Below the pieces are notes generated by a model. That model saw only the letters and a program-made list of their open reading frames with translations. It made no database searches and was not told where the DNA came from. Below are positions 34,465 to 43,789 of a stretch of 64,000 bases of DNA, in pieces (positions within the stretch are counted from its first letter, which is position 1; every line of letters begins with the position of its first letter). Source of the stretch: an uncultured Mycoplasmatota bacterium (GTDB taxonomy: Bacteria > Bacillota_I > Bacilli_A > RF39 > UBA660). The DNA lies in NCBI GenBank assembly GCA_948470005.1, contig CAOKNI010000003.1, forward strand, positions 1-64,000. Reading direction: 5' to 3'. The position numbers and the translations under genes were made by a program.

Positions 34465-35652
34465 TTAAATATTTTGCTTTTTAATAAATGTTATCACAAA
34501 AGTTGTATACTCTCCCTCAACACTATCTACTTCTATTTTAGCATTTTCCTTTTCTAAAATAAGTTTTGCCATATTAAGACCAATTCCTACACTATTCTTA
34601 TTACTATTATTACTATAAAATCTTGTAAATATTTTTTTAATATCACTTTTATTAATACCACTACCATTATCAGTAATACTTATTCTTTTATAAATAGGAT
34701 TATCTTCACCCGCAATCGTAATTACGCCTTTATTATCTAAATGTTCAATCGCATTTTTTAAAATATTAGTTAGAGCTTCCCGAGTCCAATTTATATCACA
34801 CAAAATATCAAAATTCAAAGCTTCTTTAAAAACTTCAATTTCTTTTAATTCGATAGCAATCGATAAATCATCTAATACAGATTTTATCAACTCTTCTACT
34901 TCTATTTCCTCTTTTTTTAATTTAACCATACCACTATCTAATTTACTATATTTTAAAAGTGTTGTAATAAGCCACTCCATTTTCTCGAGTTCTTTTGCTT
35001 CCTTATTAAGAAAATCTTTTTGTTCTTGTTTAGTTAATTTATTATTTTTTAAAATGTCATTAGTTACCATTAAAGCTGTTAAAGGTGTCTTAAGCTGATG
35101 TGATATATCTTCTAGTGTATTCATTAAATAAATTCTTTCTTTATGTTCATATGAGCTTAATTCTTTTAGCTTTATAGCTACTTTAACAATATCATTTTTT
35201 AAAATGGAAAGTTCATCTTCATTATAATTAGCAATATTAACTTCATAAGTTCCCTTTAATATATCTTGTAAATAGCCATTTATCATTTTTATTTCTCTTT
35301 TAATTTTAAATCTATAAAAAAGATAAGCAACAAATATAATTAGCACAACTAAAAAAAAGGCTAAAGTAATACTTATTATAATTTTCGTCTGCATTTCTTT
35401 ATAATCTACAATTTCCCCTAAATTACTCGCTTTAATTCCATATTTATCTAAAATATTTGGTGTTGCCTCACCTTCTATTAATCTTATAACCGTTTTAAGT
35501 TCCAATTCCGGATAATTTTTAGCAACATTACTTATAATATTATTAACCATTTTATATGTATAATTTTGATAAATCTTAATAACCATAATATTTAAAATCC
35601 CTAATATTAAAATTGTTCCAAAGATTAAACCTAATAACTTTTTATTTTTCAT
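34465..35652 (-). CDS. Sensor histidine kinase
   Basis: 395 residues. Two membrane helices (6-28 and about 90-113) border a small extracytoplasmic domain of about 60 residues; then a linker, the HisKA domain with phosphorylated His185 (EDISHQLKTPLTALM), and the HATPase domain (NILKNAIEHLDNKG, ISITDNGSGI, VGIGLNMAKLI). It overlaps the response regulator gene by 11 bp. The trigger is unknown; the nearby FtsX-type exporter is a candidate target. Confidence 0.93.
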   Translation of the reverse strand: MKNKKLLGLIFGTILILGILNIMVIKIYQNYTYKMVNNIISNVAKNYPELELKTVIRLIEGEATPNILDKYGIKASNLGEIVDYKEMQTKIIISITLAFFLVVLIIFVAYLFYRFKIKREIKMINGYLQDILKGTYEVNIANYNEDELSILKNDIVKVAIKLKELSSYEHKERIYLMNTLEDISHQLKTPLTALMVTNDILKNNKLTKQEQKDFLNKEAKELEKMEWLITTLLKYSKLDSGMVKLKKEEIEVEELIKSVLDDLSIAIELKEIEVFKEALNFDILCDINWTREALTNILKNAIEHLDNKGVITIAGEDNPIYKRISITDNGSGINKSDIKKIFTRFYSNNSNKNSVGIGLNMAKLILEKENAKIEVDSVEGEYTTFVITFIKKQNI

Positions 35653-36322
35653 TTTCCACCTTATATCCTAGTCCTCTTACGGTTAAAATAATCGCTGGAT
35701 TAGCTGGGTCATCCTCAATCTTTTCTCTAATCCTTTTAATATAAACTGTTAAAGTGTTATCATTTACATATTCTTCCGCAGTATCCCAAATATCTGCTAA
35801 AATAGCTTCTCTTGTAAAAATTCTTCCAGGATTTTGAAACATAATAAGTAAAATTTTATATTCTAAAGCCGTTAAAAATATTTTTTCTTCATTTTTATAA
35901 ACACTCGCTTCTCTTAAATTTAAAGAAACATTTCTAATTTTAATGACATTTTGCGTATCAATCTTATTTGTTCTTCTTAACACCGAATTAATTCTACTAA
36001 TTAGTTCTCTTATTTTAAAAGGTTTTGTAATATAATCATCCGCGCCCATATCAAGTGTTTGAACTACAGTAGTCTCTAAATCATTCGCTGTTAAAAATAT
36101 CGTCGGAATATCCCTTTTATCTTTTATTTTTTTATAAAGCTCTATTCCATTAAAATCTGGCAAATTTATATCTAAGAGCATTAAATCTACCTGATTATTA
36201 TTAATAGCATCGAGCGCCTTACTCCCCGTAGTTGCAGTTACAACTCCAAAGTTCTCTTTTTCCAAACAAAATTCCAAGCCGCCTAAAATAGTTTTATCAT
36301 CTTCAACAATTAATATTTTCAT
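35642..36322 (-). CDS. OmpR/PhoB-family response regulator
   Basis: 226 residues from the ATG at 36322 (AGGTG upstream; a GTG three codons earlier overlaps it). Receiver domain with phosphorylated Asp51 (MLLDINLPDFNG), KPF motif (DYITKPFKIRELISR), and a C-terminal winged helix (NDNTLTVYIKRIREKIEDDP, VRGLGYKVE). First gene of the two-component operon. Confidence 0.95.
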   Translation of the reverse strand: MKILIVEDDKTILGGLEFCLEKENFGVVTATTGSKALDAINNNQVDLMLLDINLPDFNGIELYKKIKDKRDIPTIFLTANDLETTVVQTLDMGADDYITKPFKIRELISRINSVLRRTNKIDTQNVIKIRNVSLNLREASVYKNEEKIFLTALEYKILLIMFQNPGRIFTREAILADIWDTAEEYVNDNTLTVYIKRIREKIEDDPANPAIILTVRGLGYKVENEK

Positions 36323-36390
36323 GCGTATCACCTAAATATAGTATAACACTTCATATTTTTAGATGCTATTACAATTTTGTAATTATTTTA

Positions 36391-36413
36391 AAAAAGAAAA
36401 AGAAGAACTAATC
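36391..36413 (-). terminator. Terminator of the DUF1287 gene
   Basis: GAAGA-TTAGT-TCTTC followed by TTTTTCTTTTTT on the minus strand, overlapping the stop codon. Confidence 0.65.
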
Positions 36414-37121
36414 TTCCCAATATATAACAACATCTTTTAAATTCTTAGCATTAAACCTAAAATGTCCTGTAATTCCATCATATGCATTTCGTATTTCTAA
36501 CACATCCTCTTCCCGATTTTTTTGACCTGAATTATGAATTACATAAGGAACACCCTTTCGGTTTCTCTTATCACTTATAATCCCAATATGATTATATTCT
36601 CCAAATGTTACAATATCACCTGGCTGCCACTCTTCTATTTTTTTCATATCATTTGTTAAAACTTGTGCGTATTTAGTAAAAAATATATAAAGATTACCTA
36701 CTCTTCGAAAATCAATATTACTATCGGGATACTTTAAATGATAATCTTTAACATTATATTTACTTATATCTTGATCAACCATTTTTCTTAAATTATAACC
36801 AGCGTTCTTAAAAGCTCGCCATACCACATCCGTACAAACTCCTATATCATCTGGCGGATAACCTGTATCCCAATATCTTCCATCATAAGTTGGGTGGTTT
36901 ACTGCATCAATTCTTGCCCCAAGTAATATATCAGTATAATCATCTACCCCATTATTATTAGCATCAACTTCACTATAAATAGTCTCTATTCCAAAATGCT
37001 TTCCATCATAATAAGGTTTATATTGATTATAAATTGTAAATAAGAAAGGTGATGCCCCACCAATAACTAAAAACAAAACGATTAATAACACCCATTTATG
37101 TTTTTTTAAAAACTTCATCAT
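36408..37121 (-). CDS. DUF1287 family protein, secreted or membrane-anchored
   Basis: 237 residues: an N-terminal membrane helix (WVLLIVLFLVIGGASPFLF), then a DUF1287 domain, an NlpC/P60-like fold. The likely catalytic Cys is in DIGVCTDVVWRAFKNAG; later motifs are WQPGDIVTFGEYNHIGIISD with His, and YVIHNSG. An EF-hand-like DANNNGVDDYTD segment may bind calcium. The enzyme probably acts on peptides or the wall outside the membrane. Substrate unproven. Confidence 0.85.
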   Translation of the reverse strand: MMKFLKKHKWVLLIVLFLVIGGASPFLFTIYNQYKPYYDGKHFGIETIYSEVDANNNGVDDYTDILLGARIDAVNHPTYDGRYWDTGYPPDDIGVCTDVVWRAFKNAGYNLRKMVDQDISKYNVKDYHLKYPDSNIDFRRVGNLYIFFTKYAQVLTNDMKKIEEWQPGDIVTFGEYNHIGIISDKRNRKGVPYVIHNSGQKNREEDVLEIRNAYDGITGHFRFNAKNLKDVVIYWED

Positions 37122-37153
37122 ACCACTTCCTAATATATTATATCATAAACCTG

Positions 37154-38191
37154 TTAAAATTGCCGTAATTTTCTCACTCTATACCCTAAACCTTCTAATT
37201 CTTGAAAGAAAGCTTCTACATTTTCTTCGGGAGCATTTCTGACTTTTTCTGCCATCTCATCAATCAAATTAACTAACTCTACGTACTTACTTTCATCTTT
37301 TCCATTATTAAACAGCTCACTCATTAACTCACACAAATGTAAGTGATTATCTTTACCTACAGAATTAATAAATAAACGATCATTATGAGTTATTTCACTT
37401 TCTAAAATCAAAGACCCTAATTTTTGAAATAAGTAATCCGCAATGTAAGCATTATCTACATAATCATTACCAATATCATATTTTTTTAAGACAGTTGGAA
37501 TATAGCCACCTATACGCAAAAATTCTTTTAAGACTAAATTAGCAATATAATCATTTACTATTTCTTCGGCAGTATTGTCAGTATCTGGTCTCTGGTCATT
37601 TACACAAAATAATGTTGCTTCAAAAACCACATCATCAATATAACCAACCGCCTCACACGTAAGAGCATGATTTATTTCGTGAATAATCATTTCTAAAGTT
37701 CCAATAATTATCGGTAATATAATAATTGTAACGACTTGAGAAACCTCCTTTGTACTATCAAGTCTTGGAGTATAAAGTGGACAATCTTCTTCAATTGGCT
37801 CTACCATATTATAAGCTTTTAATTTAGCAATACTTAAATCTGACTTCGTCAAAAAATTTCGATAAATAAAAGTTAATTTTTCATCATCGCCACCTCTAAT
37901 TTTTCCATATTTATAACCTAAATGGTCAATGTATTCCAAATAATAATCTACTAACTTATTATCTTCTTCTCTTAAGTAATTATGATATTCTCTAAAAAGT
38001 TCCAAATGTGACTGCGGAATAAAATAACAATATTTAAGGTTCGCAAGTTTTCGTCTAATAAACTTTTCATGACGCTTACCATAAACATTAATAAAAGCTT
38101 CAATAACTGTCGGCATTACCATAGAAAGCGCTTTATCAAGCTGCCTTGTATACTTAGCCTTTTTCTGTTTTACATCACAAAATTTTTTCAT
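37154..38191 (-). CDS. Unknown protein with an HEXXH zinc-protease motif
   Basis: 345 residues. The motif IIHEINHALTCEAVG places His171, Glu172 and His175 as a zincin site; the following EEIVNDYIANLV (about 209-220) could give the third ligand. A hydrophobic stretch (VVTIIILPIIIGTLEMII) directly precedes the motif and may be buried or a membrane helix. No signal peptide is seen. Family not recognised; a cytoplasmic or membrane metallopeptidase is plausible. Confidence 0.65.
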   Translation of the reverse strand: MKKFCDVKQKKAKYTRQLDKALSMVMPTVIEAFINVYGKRHEKFIRRKLANLKYCYFIPQSHLELFREYHNYLREEDNKLVDYYLEYIDHLGYKYGKIRGGDDEKLTFIYRNFLTKSDLSIAKLKAYNMVEPIEEDCPLYTPRLDSTKEVSQVVTIIILPIIIGTLEMIIHEINHALTCEAVGYIDDVVFEATLFCVNDQRPDTDNTAEEIVNDYIANLVLKEFLRIGGYIPTVLKKYDIGNDYVDNAYIADYLFQKLGSLILESEITHNDRLFINSVGKDNHLHLCELMSELFNNGKDESKYVELVNLIDEMAEKVRNAPEENVEAFFQELEGLGYRVRKLRQF

Positions 38192-38247
38192 AACCCACCT
38201 GTTCCAATATTATAACGGATTTTCTAGTTTTTGCCAAGAAAAAAACT

Positions 38248-38790
38248 CTAGTTTTTAACTAAAGCTTGTTTTTTGCAATATTGATATACATAATTAGTAG
38301 TCTTACAATCATCAACACTACGATGAGACCCAAAATCCAATTTAAAATAATTTTTTAAAGTTGTAAGTTTATAATTATACGCCTTAGGTATATACTTTCG
38401 AGCTAATTCTACAGTATCTATATTCGTATTTTTAAGTTCCAATAACCCTAGCTTTATAATTTTATCTTCAATAAAAGATAAATCAAAACTAGAATTGTGC
38501 GCAATAAGCGGTAAATCTCCAATAAATTTTATAAACTCTGGCATAACTTCCCGAATAGTTGGAGCATTTTTAATCATTTCATTATCTATACCCGTAATTC
38601 CAGTAATTTCAGAACTTATTAAGCACTCTGGATTAATTAGCACACTAAATTCATCTACTAACTTATCATCTTTATATTTTAATGCTCCAATTTCAATTAT
38701 TTCATCTTTATTAGGATATAACCCTGTTGTTTCTAAATCAAAAACCACATAATCACTAACTAAATCTTTTTCTTTATTTAAATACATCAT
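38248..38790 (-). CDS. DEDDh 3'-5' exonuclease (DnaQ/PolC epsilon-like)
   Basis: 180 residues. Exo I VVFDLETTGLYPN (Asp, Glu), Exo II AHNSSFDLSFIE (Asp) and Exo III GSHRSVDDCKTT (His, Asp) are all present, so the nuclease should be active. It is a stand-alone exonuclease domain that proofreads or degrades nucleic acid ends. Overlaps engB by 4 bp. Confidence 0.93.
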   Translation of the reverse strand: MMYLNKEKDLVSDYVVFDLETTGLYPNKDEIIEIGALKYKDDKLVDEFSVLINPECLISSEITGITGIDNEMIKNAPTIREVMPEFIKFIGDLPLIAHNSSFDLSFIEDKIIKLGLLELKNTNIDTVELARKYIPKAYNYKLTTLKNYFKLDFGSHRSVDDCKTTNYVYQYCKKQALVKN

Positions 38791-39368
38791 ATTAATTCTT
38801 TTAACACCTCATAAACCTCTTCTTTTCCTTTTTTTGAAACTGTTGAAAAAGAAATAAAGTCCTCACTTTCTTCTATTTTTAAAGTATCCTTTATTAATTT
38901 ATTTTGTTTATCCCGAATACTTTTTTTAACTTTATCATATTTTGTTGCAATAACCTTTATCTTCAAATTATAAAACTTCAAAAATTCATACATTAAAACG
39001 TCATCTTCCGTTGGTTTATGCCGATAATCTACTAACAAAAAAACACATTTTAAATTATCACGACTCTTAATATAATCTTCAATCATTACTCCAAACTTTT
39101 TTTGGCGTTCTTTACTAACACTAGCATAGCCATATCCTGGCACGTCTACAAAATAAAAGTCATTATTAATTAAATAAAAATTCAATGTCTGCGTTTTCCC
39201 TGGCTTTGACGAAGTATGAGCAAAGTTCTTCCTATTTATAATAGTATTAATAAAACTTGATTTTCCTACATTACTTCGTCCTACAAGTAAAAATTCTGGC
39301 TTTTTATCTTCCGGATACTGACTAGTTCTTACCGCTATTTGTGAAAGTTCTACACTATCAATTTGCAT
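38787..39368 (-). CDS. engB: Ribosome biogenesis GTP-binding protein EngB/YsxC
   Basis: 193 residues from the ATG at 39368 (a GTG four codons earlier overlaps AGGTG). G1 GRSNVGKSSFI, G2 region KPGKTQTLNFY, G3 DVPGYGYA and G4 TKYDK. Needed for late 50S assembly in Bacillus. Confidence 0.96.
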   Translation of the reverse strand: MQIDSVELSQIAVRTSQYPEDKKPEFLLVGRSNVGKSSFINTIINRKNFAHTSSKPGKTQTLNFYLINNDFYFVDVPGYGYASVSKERQKKFGVMIEDYIKSRDNLKCVFLLVDYRHKPTEDDVLMYEFLKFYNLKIKVIATKYDKVKKSIRDKQNKLIKDTLKIEESEDFISFSTVSKKGKEEVYEVLKELI

Positions 39369-39405
39369 AATTTTAATCACCTAATTATATTATATTATAT
39401 TTTTC

Positions 39406-40701
39406 TTATTTTTGCAAATACTCGGGAAAAGCTATAACACTTGGATTACTTCTAGTGCGAGAAATTCCCTTTTTTAAGCGGCCTTCTGCATCATTTATAG
39501 CGCTCGGATATAATAAGCTACACATATTTAACGCTTCCACAAAATCATCGATGCTACATTTCTCATGATCTCTTTTATAAGAAATTGCAAAAGCATCGCC
39601 TATAATATCTAAAATAAGTCGCGGATTATACTCTTCCATATCGTATTTGCGGTGATAAGATGCTTCAATAATAACATCTAAATTGACATCACTAGCTAAA
39701 CATCTTTTATATTTTTTCTCAAAATAAGGCAGTGTTGCTAATATAATTCTTTTTAAATTAGCTCTATCAGGTTCCTTAACTGGTATTACCGCAAAACGAC
39801 TTTTAAACGCTGCATCATCTTTAAAATATTTATGAAATTCCAAATCTGTTGTTGCACCAATTATTGTAATTTCGCCTCTAGCTAAGTATGGTTTTAAAGT
39901 ATTAGCTAAATCTAATTTTTGCCCTTCCGCTGTGCCTGCTCCAAGCATCGTATGCATCTCATCAAAAAATAAAATTACATCTGTTTTTTTCTGTGCTTCA
40001 TCTATTATTTGTTTAACTTTCTCTTCAAAAGTTCCGCGGTATTGTGTTCCGGCTTCTAAACTATTAACATACATCTCGATAATTGTTTTCTTTTTGATAT
40101 CCTCACTTACTTCACCTTTTTGAATCAAATAAGAAAGTCCCTCAACCAGTGCTGATTTTCCTACTCCATGAGGTCCCGTATAAAGTATTGATTTATTTTG
40201 GAGTAATTTAATTTCTGTTCTAAATAATTCCTCTTCTCTTGTTACTGCTGGAAAATAAGGATATTCTTGCTCTGTTAAATTTCTTCCATATTTCATAATA
40301 GTTGGAAAATTCTCTTTACTAGAATCTACACTTTCACTTCTTCGCCTTTCTGCTACGGCATTTCTCTGAGCTGTAAGAATTGCCTTTTTCGCTTTATTTT
40401 TAACATTTTCACTAGTTATAGCATAAAACTTTTTACTTTTATCACTAAAAAAAGCATATAATGGAAATGAACGATAACTTTTAACCTGCTGATTCAAATC
40501 ATCATTTAAAAATTCTAAACTAACAGCACAAGGGCAAGCGATACCTCCTAAATAAGGCTGAAAATACAAATATTTCTTACCCATATTATCATTAAAATTC
40601 TCACCATATTGATCCATAGACCCCTCAATTAATTTATTAAATCTATAAACATATTTCTTCTCTGATGGAATATAAGCCGCATCTGTAGATACTGCAAACA
40701 T
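39406..40701 (-). CDS. Single-ring AAA+ ATPase related to ClpB/ClpA domain 1
   Basis: 431 residues. After a 150-residue N-terminal part of unknown fold comes an AAA+ module with Walker A GPHGVGKS (176-183), a ClpB-like pore region (YVNSLEAGTQYRGTFEEK), Walker B VILFFDEMH, a GAGTAEGQKLDLANTLKPYLARGEI stretch in two parts and sensor TIIGATTD. Only one ATPase ring is present and there is no Clp_N or D2 domain or ClpP-binding loop. The substrates are unknown; it may be a remodelling ATPase for a specific partner. Confidence 0.8.
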   Translation of the reverse strand: MFAVSTDAAYIPSEKKYVYRFNKLIEGSMDQYGENFNDNMGKKYLYFQPYLGGIACPCAVSLEFLNDDLNQQVKSYRSFPLYAFFSDKSKKFYAITSENVKNKAKKAILTAQRNAVAERRRSESVDSSKENFPTIMKYGRNLTEQEYPYFPAVTREEELFRTEIKLLQNKSILYTGPHGVGKSALVEGLSYLIQKGEVSEDIKKKTIIEMYVNSLEAGTQYRGTFEEKVKQIIDEAQKKTDVILFFDEMHTMLGAGTAEGQKLDLANTLKPYLARGEITIIGATTDLEFHKYFKDDAAFKSRFAVIPVKEPDRANLKRIILATLPYFEKKYKRCLASDVNLDVIIEASYHRKYDMEEYNPRLILDIIGDAFAISYKRDHEKCSIDDFVEALNMCSLLYPSAINDAEGRLKKGISRTRSNPSVIAFPEYLQK

Positions 40702-40782
40702 AGATTATCACCTTCATGTCTTACTATCTTAGCATTATTTTTTTAATTTTACAATAATATTGTTATAGAAAGGGGGGATTAC

Positions 40783-41151
40783 ATGAATAATATGAATATC
40801 CATGGGTTCCCTCCAAATTTTGACCCCCAAACTTTTGCTTTTTTAGCAGTCCTTATCGGTTCTGCTTGCGTAGGAGACTATTCTGTCAATGAGCAAAATA
40901 GTTTTGGCAATTGGCTTATTTTAGTCGGTCAATTTGTTTTAACCACCGCGGCCCAACAACAATTAATAGAGTCAAGACTAGAGTCTAACAATATTAATAT
41001 CAATAGCAAAGAACATAAAAGTGGTGGAAGTTATTATGCTAATGGAAGTAAAAGTAATCAAACTCAGCGTACTGAAGTAGACTTTCTACTTGATGCTGTT
41101 CAAAAATTAGAACGAGAACTAAATAATCTTAAAAACAATTCTCAAAAATAA
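40783..41151 (+). CDS. Small unknown protein
   Basis: 122 residues with a very strong GGGGGG-type site (AAAGGGGGG). The N-terminal half is hydrophobic (FAFLAVLIGSACVGDYSVNE, NWLILVGQFVLTTAAQQQLI); the C-terminal half is a polar, Asn/Ser/Gln-rich stretch and a helix (LLDAVQKLERELNNLKN). The plan (hydrophobic N-domain, polar linker, coiled tail) resembles some spore-associated or scaffold proteins, but I cannot name it. Divergent from the ClpB-like gene. Confidence 0.6.
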   Translation: MNNMNIHGFPPNFDPQTFAFLAVLIGSACVGDYSVNEQNSFGNWLILVGQFVLTTAAQQQLIESRLESNNININSKEHKSGGSYYANGSKSNQTQRTEVDFLLDAVQKLERELNNLKNNSQK

Positions 41152-41176
41152 AAAAGCTATTTTCTAGCCCTTTTTA
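41149..41176. terminator. Bidirectional terminator between 40783-41151 and 41164-41334
   Basis: AAAAAGCTA-TTTTC-TAGCCCTTTTT: a near-perfect inverted repeat with A-run at its left and T-run at its right. Confidence 0.6.
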
Positions 41177-41334
41177 TGACAATTTGATTTTTTAATAATC
41201 TTGTCTTCATTATAATACTCTTTTGGTTTTAATCCCATATTATAACCATATTCGTTTAACAAACCATATTTTAAATAATCAATTTTTTTATCAGTTTCAA
41301 AATATCCTTGATAATAAAGATTTACTTCTCTCAT
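41164..41334 (-). CDS. 56-residue unknown protein
   Basis: Begins MREVNLYYQGYFETDKKID and is rich in Tyr, Asn and Lys, with one Cys near the end (KKSNCHKKG). A good GCAGGTGATGCT site precedes the ATG. No membrane helix. It lies just upstream of a terminator and 40 bp from the stop of the penicillin-binding protein gene, so it could be its last operon gene. Coding status is based on the ribosome site and length only. Confidence 0.45.
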   Translation of the reverse strand: MREVNLYYQGYFETDKKIDYLKYGLLNEYGYNMGLKPKEYYNEDKIIKKSNCHKKG

Positions 41335-41373
41335 AGCATCACCTGCTATTATTATGCTTTAATTCTTATTATT

Positions 41374-43473
41374 TTATTCAGCTTTCAATGTTACTTCCAA
41401 TGTTTTTGAAAGATTTATTTTGGTGTTTACTTTAAAATTAAAGCTATCCACTACTCCAAAACCTTCAAACTTAACTTTAAGACCTAATAAATTACAAAAA
41501 TTTAAAACTTCACTACTACTCCATCCCTTTATATCTATCATTGTATAGTTTTTATCCGCGGTAAGTAAAAATACTTTACTCCCCTTTAATACTTCTGTCT
41601 TTTGAAGAGGGAATTGATTTATAACATTCTTCCCATTTCCTATTACTATAGGGACTAATTCTGCATTTTTTAAAGCTTCCTTACTAGTTTCTACATCTTC
41701 GCTTAGATAATTATTTAAATTTACGATTTTTGAATTAGGTTTTACCTCGTCCGCATTCATAATATTTGCATAATTAGCAATACTTTCCACGGCTTTAGTC
41801 ACAACACGTGCCAGTGCACTAGCTCCTCCATCAATTTGTTTTACGGAAGCATAAATAATGTACTCCGGATTTTCATAAGGAAATACACCAGCAAAGCTTC
41901 GGATATAATTTATATTTCCTGTTAAATAACCACCATTTGGACTAGCAATCTCACCAGTTCCAGTTTTGCCTGCTAAAGTTACATTTTTAGTTTTCCATAT
42001 CTCACTCGTACCATTATATACTACATCATACATTAACTTATTTATCTTTTTTATAGACTCTGAAGAAACCTTTTTTCCGAGCTCCTCTCTTTTACCCTCA
42101 TATGTAACATTTCCGTTCGCATCAACAATTTTATCCACTATAAAAGGTTTTAGCATAACACCATCATTTGTTAACACACTAAGAGCCTGCAAAGTTTGAA
42201 TTGGTGTTGTTGTAATACCTTGCCCAAAAGATGCACTAGCAAGTTCTGATTCATAAGTAAGCCTAATAATACCGCTTTCTTCTCCTGGTAACTCAAGGCC
42301 TGTTTTCTTTCCAAAACCTAACGACTCATAAAATTCTCGTAACTTCACATTACCAAGTTTTAATGCTAAATTAGTAGCTCCAACATTTGAGGAATAAGCA
42401 AAACCGGTATCATAGCTAATTTTACCCCAACCTTTATTATTAAAGTCTTTAATCGTTGCCCCTTTAATTTTAATACTTCCCGACATAAACTCTTCTTTAC
42501 CATCATATATGCCATTTTCCATGGCTGCGAGCCACGAAAAAATTTTCATTGTACTACCAGGTTCATAGGTATATCCAACTAAAGGATTAACATAATTTTC
42601 AAGCCCATCTAAAGTATTAGGATTAAAATTAGGGCTAGTTGCACTTCCCACGATTGCTCCAGTTTTTGCATTCATCACTGTAAAAGTAAACCAATCAAAC
42701 TCATTATTTTCTTCTAAAGTATGAACAGCATCTTCTAGAATAAGCTGTATTTGAGTATCGAGAGTTAGATATATATCACTACCACTAGTAGACTCTGTCG
42801 TATAAGCCTCTCCCATTTGATATCCTACCGCGGATACTTGATAAATAGATTCACCATTAGTTCCCTTTAAAATGTCATTATAATATCCTTCAACACCCAT
42901 TTCACCAACAATTTCTCCATCATCTCGGGCTTTTGCATACCCCACAATATAAGAGGCCATTTTTGATTTTTTATAATATCTTTTACTACCACTTATAAAA
43001 TCAATACCAGGTAAATCCAAGGCTTCAATTAAAACCTTTTGATGTTCCGATAAATTTTTCCCTGCAACCCCAAATTCCACTTGATAAGCATTCTCCGTTT
43101 TAAGACGACTTAAAATATAGTCTTTTGAAACTCCTAAAATGCTTGCTAAAGATGCAGCCGTTCGTTCTTTATCTACCACATGTTCAGGATTTTTAGGATC
43201 TGTCGTGCGAGACTCACTAAGATAAGCAATAAGTGTATAAGAATTAACATTCTGAGCAATTATTTCGCCATTTACATCATATATATTACCTCGTGAAGCA
43301 TAAAGTGTTTTTTTTACCGTATTTCGGTTTTTAGCAAACTCCGTTAAATTAATCCCATCAACATCATGACTAACTGCCACATAAAAAAGTTTAATAATAG
43401 CAATTAAAAAAGAGAAACAAAAGCAAATAGTAAAAAATCTACTAATTTTAACTCTTACACTTTTATTTCTCAT
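41374..43473 (-). CDS. Class B penicillin-binding protein with PASTA domains (FtsI/SpoVD type)
   Basis: 699 residues: one N-terminal membrane helix, a dimerisation domain (ASRGNIYDVNGEIIAQN), the transpeptidase domain with STMK at 307-310 (Ser307 catalytic), SSN in YSSNVGATN and KTG in LAGKTGTGEIA, then two C-terminal PASTA-like modules (about 590-699). It crosslinks septal peptidoglycan. In the dcw cluster after ftsL. Whether it is the division PBP or a SpoVD-like cortex enzyme cannot be decided. Confidence 0.95.
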   Translation of the reverse strand: MRNKSVRVKISRFFTICFCFSFLIAIIKLFYVAVSHDVDGINLTEFAKNRNTVKKTLYASRGNIYDVNGEIIAQNVNSYTLIAYLSESRTTDPKNPEHVVDKERTAASLASILGVSKDYILSRLKTENAYQVEFGVAGKNLSEHQKVLIEALDLPGIDFISGSKRYYKKSKMASYIVGYAKARDDGEIVGEMGVEGYYNDILKGTNGESIYQVSAVGYQMGEAYTTESTSGSDIYLTLDTQIQLILEDAVHTLEENNEFDWFTFTVMNAKTGAIVGSATSPNFNPNTLDGLENYVNPLVGYTYEPGSTMKIFSWLAAMENGIYDGKEEFMSGSIKIKGATIKDFNNKGWGKISYDTGFAYSSNVGATNLALKLGNVKLREFYESLGFGKKTGLELPGEESGIIRLTYESELASASFGQGITTTPIQTLQALSVLTNDGVMLKPFIVDKIVDANGNVTYEGKREELGKKVSSESIKKINKLMYDVVYNGTSEIWKTKNVTLAGKTGTGEIASPNGGYLTGNINYIRSFAGVFPYENPEYIIYASVKQIDGGASALARVVTKAVESIANYANIMNADEVKPNSKIVNLNNYLSEDVETSKEALKNAELVPIVIGNGKNVINQFPLQKTEVLKGSKVFLLTADKNYTMIDIKGWSSSEVLNFCNLLGLKVKFEGFGVVDSFNFKVNTKINLSKTLEVTLKAE

Positions 43474-43487
43474 GCATCTCTTCTCCT

Positions 43488-43787
43488 TTAGTCTCTAATA
43501 TTCTTGATATTACTATTATTATAAGACAATCCTGACTCACTTGCAATAGCTTGAATATTATCAATTGAAGCTAATTCGTCTATTTGCATCCCTAAGGCCT
43601 CATTTGTATCATTTTGTTTTTCAATTTTTAATTTTATTTTTTCTAATTTAATATCCGTTTCTGATAAAAGTGCTTTTGTGTAAACCCAAGAAAAAGGTAA
43701 AACAATAGCTCCCATTAAAACTACTAAAAAGGCCATAAACTTTTCTCCTTTTAATAATTTAACTCTTTTAACTTTCTTTGTTCTCAT
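43488..43787 (-). CDS. ftsL: Cell-division protein FtsL-like
   Basis: 99 residues: basic N-terminus, one membrane helix (FMAFLVVLMGAIVLPFSWVY) and a short coiled coil (DIKLEKIKLKIEKQNDTNEAL), then SIDNIQAIASESGL. Sequence is poorly conserved in this family; position between rsmH and the class B PBP is the main evidence. Part of the FtsLB complex that triggers septal synthesis. Confidence 0.8.
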   Translation of the reverse strand: MRTKKVKRVKLLKGEKFMAFLVVLMGAIVLPFSWVYTKALLSETDIKLEKIKLKIEKQNDTNEALGMQIDELASIDNIQAIASESGLSYNNSNIKNIRD

Positions 43788-43789
43788 AA

